Source: Margaritifera margaritifera
Taxonomy: Eukaryota > Mollusca > Bivalvia > Unionida > Margaritiferidae
Length of the DNA stretch: 64,000 bases
Direction: 5' to 3'
Assembly: GCA_029931535.1 (NCBI GenBank)
Contig: JAQPZY010001692.1
Coordinates: 2,953,001-3,017,000 of the forward strand
The position numbers were made by a program, and so were the translations under genes. Shown piece after piece: positions 60,101-64,000 of the stretch; the stretch's first letter is position 1; the number at the start of each line of letters is the position of its first letter. The notes under the pieces are model-generated. The model was not told the DNA's origin. It saw nothing but the letters and a program-made list of their open reading frames with translations, and ran no database searches.

Positions 60101-62648
60101 AGACTTTTCACCTGATCATCATCATTAACTTTTCAAATGTGTATAATGTAGATGACCTAATTTTGTATAATGCCAAAAAAAAAAAAATCAGTTTGTGTTG
60201 TCCTTAATTTATCAGGAATTAGGCAAATTAGATACAGTTCTAGTCCACAAGTTGTGTCCTCAATAAATGAAGAGTAGTATGTATATAATCATATAGGTAA
60301 TGTCAGGATACATTTATACACATTAAGGAGATTTCAAACAAAACATCTCATTTATACATCCATCTATCTGTCCACTTATTCGTTAAATTAGGGTCTTTCA
60401 CCTGATGCTGGATAGATGGATGGATGATACAATCGAGTATTATGTCCTTAAATAATTCATCCATCCATTTATTTAAATAGACAGGCAGTCAAAGACATAG
60501 ACAAACAGGCATAATGATTGGGCAACAAACAGACTGACAATTGTGTGTTTGTATATATATATATATATTTTTTATTTTTTTTCCTCAGCTCCCTTGGCAT
60601 CACATGAACCCTAAAGATGTCAAATCCAGTCTGGAGGATAGTTTGAAGAAGCTTCAATTGGATTATGTAGATCTGTATCTTGTACATACACCATGCAGCC
60701 TCAAGGTAAGCCATTAATTAGCATGTAGATTTTATTATATTTTATTTTTTTCTCCATAATTTTACAACACTCAGTGAAGCCCTCTTTACAGTAGATGAAA
60801 ATGTTCAGTTTACTTGGACCTTATCCACAGTCTTGTATAAAATTATAGACTGCACTTATAATAATAATAATATTAATAATAATAGTAATAAAAAATTTAT
60901 TTAGTAAGGTTGACATATTTAGCTGATGCTAATATTCCATATAACCCTCAGAAGGAAATGAGTGAAGATGCATGTATGTAAGAATATACACAAAAGTAAA
61001 ATATGCTGAACTACTAAAAACACAATGGACCTATACTCTAATCTAATTGCCTTTAATTACATACTTACAATTTTACTCACTCTTTATAAAGGCATTACAC
61101 AAGATGCAATGTCCATATAAACTAAGAAAATAGCTACACAACATCCAAATCGGTACCACATTATTATGTAAACTTATAACATGCATACCCGCTATGCACT
61201 TTCAAACATCTACATAGACATCTCAAAAATGTAAACTTCTACAATCTAATAAACGTAAATTATAAGACTAAATTCCTAACTACATATATTTGGAATCGAG
61301 CTCATAAATCGGGGGAAATAAATGTTATAAGCACAATCATTTTTTCTAAAAAAAAAAAAAAATATGTTGGCATTGGATTCATCATTGAAGTTTGTTGAGC
61401 TGTAGGGATAAATACCTAGTAAATTAGTAATTATTTGTTTAAGTGAAGGAAATATTGACTTGCGCTTGGTTGTACAAGGGATAACATCAGTAATGAAACC
61501 ATGGATACATGTTCATGAATTTTGTGATACAGTAAACGCCTGTCTTGAAAAACTATCCCTTCTGCCAAAATATCATGGTCTCTCAAGACAGATGGTTTTT
61601 CATGACAGGTCATAACACTATTTAATCAATAAATCTTTGCATTAAGAATATGGTCTCTCAGGACAGGTGGTCTCTCATAGCATTAGTCTTTCAAGACAGG
61701 TTTACTGTAGTGGCAACAATTCATATAGATAAAAAAAGAGTACTAATCTTTTATATATAAATTATTATTTAGATGTACATGGCGAATAAACATTTCAAAT
61801 GAACGTAAAAGAAGCATCTTAAAAAAAGATATATAATATTGTTACAGAAAGTTGTGTCTCACTGACAAATATTTTGTATATAAAGTATTGTTACTTGTCA
61901 TGAAAGAATCTAAGGAAGATCAAGATGGATGTTCAGTGGGATGGTTGGTTCGTTGGGGGGGGGGGGGCTAAAGCCCAAAAGGAAGAGGGTGGAGTCCACC
62001 AAAATGACAATGTAAAGAAAGGGAAGGAGTTGAGTCAGTCAAATTGATGATGTTAAGAAGGAAAAATTTAACTGAATTTACAGGCTGCCAAATAATTAAG
62101 CTATCCACTCCTATCCTTGTAAATCATCCTCAGACAAAATTTAAACAAGATCCCCAGTTGAAAAGAAGAATTTCTAAATTTAACCTTGTTCATGTTGAGA
62201 CCACACCAAAAGCCTATTACCACCGTTAGAAATAGACTTTTATTCTCATATTTCAAACCTACTTTTACTGTTTTACAACTGCTCTTTCAAATGGCATACT
62301 AGATAAAGAAAGCTAATCAAGGTTATGTCGACTAAGCCGGAAGTTGAAATAGGCTTGTGAATGATTGACCTCTGTAACCAGAAACTCTTTAGGCCTAATG
62401 TTAGAGAATGCACTGTAACATGAAAAATGTGAAATAAAAATTTTGCAGTTTTAGCTTAGTAAAAATGCAAAAAATGACCAATTGTTTAACTCCTGATGAT
62501 TAAATTTTTGTAAAATCATCTCTTTCAATCTATTGTTGCAAGACATTTTTCTTTTCTCTAATAGAACAGAGGAGATGGTGAACTTCTGCCAAGAGATGAA
62601 AAAGGAAAGTTGGAGTTTGAGAATGTTGACTTGGTGCAAACTTGGAGT
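47946..62648 (+). CDS. Aldo-keto reductase gene, 5' four coding exons, partial
   Basis: NADPH-dependent aldo-keto reductases reduce carbonyl substrates to alcohols in the cytosol. The joined exons (69, 168, 117 and 84 bases; 146 residues) give the first half of the (beta/alpha)8 barrel. They include LSNGVKMPVIGLGTWQ, GYRAIDTAWSYKNE with catalytic Asp and Tyr, FITTK|LPWHH with catalytic Lys, and DYVDLYLVHTP with catalytic His. All visible introns are phase 0. The remaining half, with the cofactor-binding C-terminal strands, must lie beyond 64000. AKR1-type is the best fit by sequence, but the substrate cannot be told. No disruption is visible. Confidence 0.93.
48438..48482. repeat. (CA)n microsatellite
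   Basis: About 22 units. Confidence 0.95.
48787..48866. repeat. (GT)n(GA)n microsatellite
   Basis: About 16 GT then about 23 GA units. Confidence 0.95.
49385..50740. repeat. CpG-rich array of palindromic words, unclassified
   Basis: Recurrent words are ATTACGCGAA, CTCGAG, TTCGAA, GATCTCGAG, ATACGCGAT and CGAGAACGCGCAT on both strands. A larger order exists. 49393-49500 resembles 50045-50150 (offset about 650), and 49890-49995 resembles 50195-50300. GATTACGCGAACTCGAGAGT at 49420 is present inverted at 50466-50491. The surrounding introns are CpG-poor and AT-rich, so this patch is compositionally distinct. No coding frame. A decayed satellite or nested foldback element is possible. Confidence 0.75.
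50780..51090. repeat. Two units of the ~145-bp A-type repeat
   Basis: Units with ACCGCTAAACAGAATTTAACC, a GGTAAAGCATTCTG-type core, GCCATCAAATATGGCCACCG and TTACTAAAAAT match the array at 54740-56790 in intron 2 in the same orientation. Confidence 0.8.
51104..51174. repeat. (TA)n microsatellite
   Basis: About 35 units, between A-type repeat units and the inverted-repeat element. Confidence 0.95.
51226..52290. mobile_element. Inverted-repeat (foldback) element about 1.07 kb
   Basis: GACCATTCGCAACTTCGAGG at the left (51229) is matched by its reverse complement at the right end (CCTCGAAGTTGCGAATGGTC, about 52271-52290). Arms extend with interruptions: left GATTTTTCGGTAAATTACTG (51475) pairs with the right block near 52150. 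The centre holds an A-type repeat unit (51580-51780). No transposase or clear target duplication was found. Confidence 0.7.
52300..53130. other. AKR intron 1, no feature recognised
   Basis: Moderately AT-rich, with a short (GT)n at 53075-53092 just before the palindromic element. Confidence 0.4.
53143..53850. mobile_element. Near-full-length palindromic element with 8-bp target duplication
   Basis: The left half from 53143 (CACAGGGGCTCGTATTGTTG) and the reverse complement of the right half from 53850 (CACAGGGCTCGTATTGTTGC) agree at nearly every base for about 260 bp and remain alignable to the centre near 53497. AATCAAAT flanks it exactly at 53135-53142 and 53851-53858. The 81- and 85-codon frames in the two arms are mirror images caused by the palindrome. 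An 8-bp duplication fits hAT or P-type transposition. A partial relative lies at 10846. Confidence 0.93.
53983..54150 (+). CDS. AKR exon 2
   Basis: The acceptor TTATATGTGCAG is followed by 56 codons and donor AAG|GTAAAG. It starts SPVEKVKDAVRISLDMGYRA, continues IDTAWSYKNE with the catalytic Asp and Tyr, and ends with KREDVFITTK, whose Lys is the third tetrad residue. Confidence 0.95.
54155..54185. repeat. (CT)n short run after the AKR exon 2 donor
   Basis: About 12 CT units start 10 bases inside intron 2. Confidence 0.9.
54332..54497. repeat. 51-bp minisatellite, about 3.2 copies
   Basis: The unit ATATTGTCATTTCTGGTACA followed by TATACTTGGTAAGTTTGAAG and TTCCTGGATAC is repeated. 51 is a multiple of three, so a 17-residue repeat frame stays open, but it is intronic. 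Confidence 0.92.
54740..56790. repeat. A-type tandem array, ~14 units of ~145 bp
   Basis: Opens with AGCTCACCTAGCTGC...AAGTGAGCT, an imperfect 9-bp stem known from many bivalve repeats, then CGTACGTCCATCAACAATTG. Units carry GAATTTGACCAAATTTGACA, GAAAGCATCCTGGCATGAAG, CCTTTCAAATTTATACAAAT, GATCCGCCATCAAATATGGC and CGCCGTTACTAAAAAT. The core AGAAAGCATCCTGG recurs at about 55013, 55461, 55609, 55890, 56324, 56470 and 56616 among others. Units are 70-85% alike by eye, so the array is old. Confidence 0.9.
56790..59225. repeat. B-type tandem array, ~17 units of ~145 bp
   Basis: Units carry ATCTTGAAAATCTTGTTATC, GCTACTCCTCCTGAATGGAT, GGTCATATCAACATGGGGTT, TTCACTAAAAGACTTCTTAT, GATGTCTAGTTGGTCCTAAA and CCAATATGGCCGCCACAGTG. 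One variant unit at 57415-57560 contains GGTCTGTCGTCCATCCGTCC and CTAAACTACTTGGACGATTG. The ATATGGCCGCC core is shared with the adjoining A-type array, so the two may have a common origin. Confidence 0.9.
59228..59393 (-). mobile_element. tRNA-derived SINE, family B (inverted)
   Basis: The minus strand starts GGAGCCATGGTGGCTCAGTG, then GTTAGTGTACTGGAC, a degenerate B box (GTGCAGGTTAGAATCTAACC), and the family tail CGTCCTTGAGCAAGGCACTT and TACTCCAACTGCCCTGG. It abuts the end of the B-type array. Confidence 0.88.
59400..59740. other. AKR intron 2, no feature recognised
   Basis: AT-rich unique-looking sequence. Confidence 0.4.
59744..59940. mobile_element. MITE with ~38-bp terminal inverted repeats
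   Basis: The left end CCGTATATACTCACTTATAA GTCGAATCCAACTG mirrors the right end, whose reverse complement is CTGTATACTTGCTTGTAAGT CGAGTCCAACTG. The 197-bp length and lack of coding potential mark a non-autonomous DNA element. The flanking duplication is unclear. Confidence 0.85.
59945..60585. other. AKR intron 2, 3' part
   Basis: AT-rich. A run of A at 60177-60187 and a short (TA)n at 60552-60568 directly precede the T-rich acceptor of exon 3. Confidence 0.5.
60589..60705 (+). CDS. AKR exon 3
   Basis: The acceptor TTTTTTTTCCTCAG is followed by 39 codons and donor AAG|GTAAGC. It encodes LPWHHMNPKDVKSSLEDSLK and LDYVDLYLVHTPCSLK. The His of LVHTP is the catalytic acid partner. The usual Trp after it in many AKRs (LIHWP) is Thr here, as in several other AKR subgroups. 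Confidence 0.95.
60710..61525. other. AKR intron 3, no feature recognised
   Basis: AT-rich with an (AAT)n-like patch at 60858-60892 and a poly-A run at 61349-61362. Confidence 0.4.
61530..61707. mobile_element. TA-flanked MITE, pogo/Tigger-like ends
   Basis: It begins CAGTAAACGCCTGTCTTGAA and ends TTCAAGACAGGTTTACTG, inverted repeats of about 18 bp, with TA on both sides (61528-61529 and 61708-61709). Internally, GGTCTCTCARGACAG words recur. The CAGT start, TA duplication and 178-bp size fit a Tc1-mariner/pogo non-autonomous element. Confidence 0.85.
61715..62560. other. AKR intron 3, 3' part
   Basis: A G run at 61956-61967 and AT-rich sequence. Nothing coding seen. Confidence 0.4.
62565..62648 (+). 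CDS. AKR exon 4
   Basis: The acceptor TTTTCTCTAATAG is followed by 28 codons and donor AGT|GTATGT. It encodes the variable loop A region (LLPRDEKGKLEFENVDLVQTW) just before the next conserved helix (AMEECVDLGL-like), which must lie in exon 5 outside the window. Confidence 0.88.
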
Positions 62649-62654
62649 GTATGT

Positions 62655-63500
62655 ACATTTCTATACCCCTGCCATAAGGTGGAGCATATTGTGCTGTAAT
62701 GCTGTCCATCCATCCCTCCATCCATGTGTGTTTCCATCCATTCATCTATCTTTTGGGGTTTTTGCAAAACAACGTTAGTATAGACCATGTATCTTAAGCA
62801 GACTTTGTGCTTGGCTTGCACTTGGGGTAAGGAAGAGAGCTATTGATTTTGGAGTCAAAACTTGAACTGCTAGTACACAGTGGCTCAGAGTACATAAACA
62901 GTTTCATGCAGCACAACAGCTCTAGCTCAATACTAGATGTGATGCATACCTGCCATAACATGATGTGTCACTCGAAAAACACAATTTTTAACTCCCAAAC
63001 CCTCAGACATGGTCATGTTTAAAAAAACATGATTTTCAATAATCTTTGGGGGGGGGGGGGATGAGATATTTTGTTACCACCACTATACATGTCCGAAACA
63101 TATAGTCTGTAGAAACAGTAAACAGAGCTGCTTAGAGCCCATGTAAAACTATCCTATGGGCAGTTTATACAGCTGATTATCATGGAGTCAATTAAAAGGT
63201 AAGGCAGTCAGAGATAAGCAACCAAAGTTTCACAGATTACTTAATTGGCTGAAAATAGCTATGATGATGCCCTGTCAAGTCCTTTGAACACTGCTCTGGG
63301 GTAGCCCATTAAGCTAATTTGCATAGGTAAAGTACCCTAAGTGGAACAACCCAATCCCTTTGAGTTAGGTACAATCAAAGAGATGCATGTTGAAGAACAA
63401 AATATATTACATATCATTGCCTTGAATGAGAATGTTTAAGCCTTCATTATTCAAGATTATTGGCAAGTTTGTGATCAGAGGCAGCGTTTCTTTGAAGTCG
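62655..63500. other. AKR intron 4 (continues off the window)
   Basis: No further AKR exon is visible before 64000. A G run lies at 63049-63060. Confidence 0.5.
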
Positions 63501-63589
63501 GATTTTACTCGAGATATAAATCGCAAAACATGATTATTTCAGTAGTCGGGATAGTGTACAAGTGTTGTTCATTTTTTAAGGCAAAATGC

Positions 63590-63760
63590 AGGTGTGATTT
63601 AGGAAAAGATGAGCCATCTGTAAAACAAGCAAAGCCCAGCAAAATTAAATTTCTGAACTCCTGGATAGAGTTTGACTTTGTGAAGTGCAGCAGCAAAGGA
63701 GAGGATTTTGTTTTTTGCACACACTGTAAACACCATATCCAGGGATGGTGCTGGCTTTAA
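63590..63760 (+). pseudogene. Possible zinc-finger (BED/TTF-like) transposase fragment
   Basis: The frame contains KPSKIKFLNSWIEFDF, then KCSSKGEDFVFCTHCKHHIQ. The ..F..SW......(6-10)..V.C..C pattern resembles the N-terminal finger of hAT/ZMYM-type transposase-like proteins. It sits in AKR intron 4 with no downstream domain visible. It could also be chance. Confidence 0.35.
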
Positions 63761-64000
63761 AAAAGTTGTCGCCAAAAAAATCACAAATCTCAATATTTTG
63801 TTTGCAATTTTCAAAAAGTGTCGCCAAGCAAGGAGTAAGTATTTTTCCATGTCTATTAATGTAGTAGGCAATGATAATTGTAAAAGATGGAGTATTTATT
63901 ACTTTATTGACAGCAAACAATACAATACCACAATATTACAGAATAAATCATTGCATGACTGTTTTGTATGCTTATTTATAATGTTTTGCACTATTAAAAT

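Overview
This is an animal nuclear genome window: AT-rich, intron-rich and dominated by interspersed repeats and microsatellites, with very little coding sequence. No bacterial or organellar features are visible. A lophotrochozoan, most likely a bivalve mollusc, fits best. The reasons are a secreted 12-cysteine protein resembling oyster Cvsi-type inhibitors, tRNA-derived SINEs, DIRS and Polinton relics, and an intronic repeat that opens with an AGCTCAC...GTGAGCT stem. The taxon is an inference.

Two genes look real. (1) On the minus strand at 44821-41108 there is a complete small secreted-protein gene of four coding exons: a TATA box, a signal-peptide exon, two six-cysteine module exons with phase-1 boundaries, and a short last exon with a stop followed by AATAAA. 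It predicts about 102 residues. (2) On the plus strand from 47946 there is an aldo-keto reductase (AKR) gene. Its first four coding exons (47946-48014, 53983-54150, 60589-60705, 62565-62648) are all phase 0 and carry the Asp/Tyr/Lys/His catalytic tetrad. The gene runs off the right edge.

Mobile-element relics by region: 1-4790, a decayed DIRS-type tyrosine-recombinase retrotransposon on the minus strand, with a second copy of its end region at 36776-37440. 5371-6100, hAT-like fragments. 13120-16500, a frameshifted protein-primed DNA polymerase B of a Polinton/Maverick on the minus strand. 22160-23060, a Jockey-type RT tail with RNase H (minus). 27790-30740, a CR1-like endonuclease/RT element (minus). 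33000-33450, a second non-LTR RT fragment (plus). SINE family A lies at 20212, 33752, 45510 and 46147; SINE family B at 24205, 45065 and 59228. MITEs lie at 59744 and 61530.

The AKR introns hold the oddest sequence. Intron 1 has a 1.3-kb CpG-rich patchwork of palindromic words (49385-50740), a 1-kb inverted-repeat element (51226-52290), and a 708-bp element that is palindromic over almost its whole length with a perfect 8-bp target duplication (53143-53850). Intron 2 has a 51-bp minisatellite and two consecutive arrays of about 145-bp units (54740-56790 and 56790-59225). Other tandem repeats include a 34-bp x 8 array (32402-32673), a 36-bp x ~9 array (43011-43330) and a perfect 30-bp-arm hairpin (7329-7399). 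No CRISPR array, genuine tRNA or rRNA gene was found.
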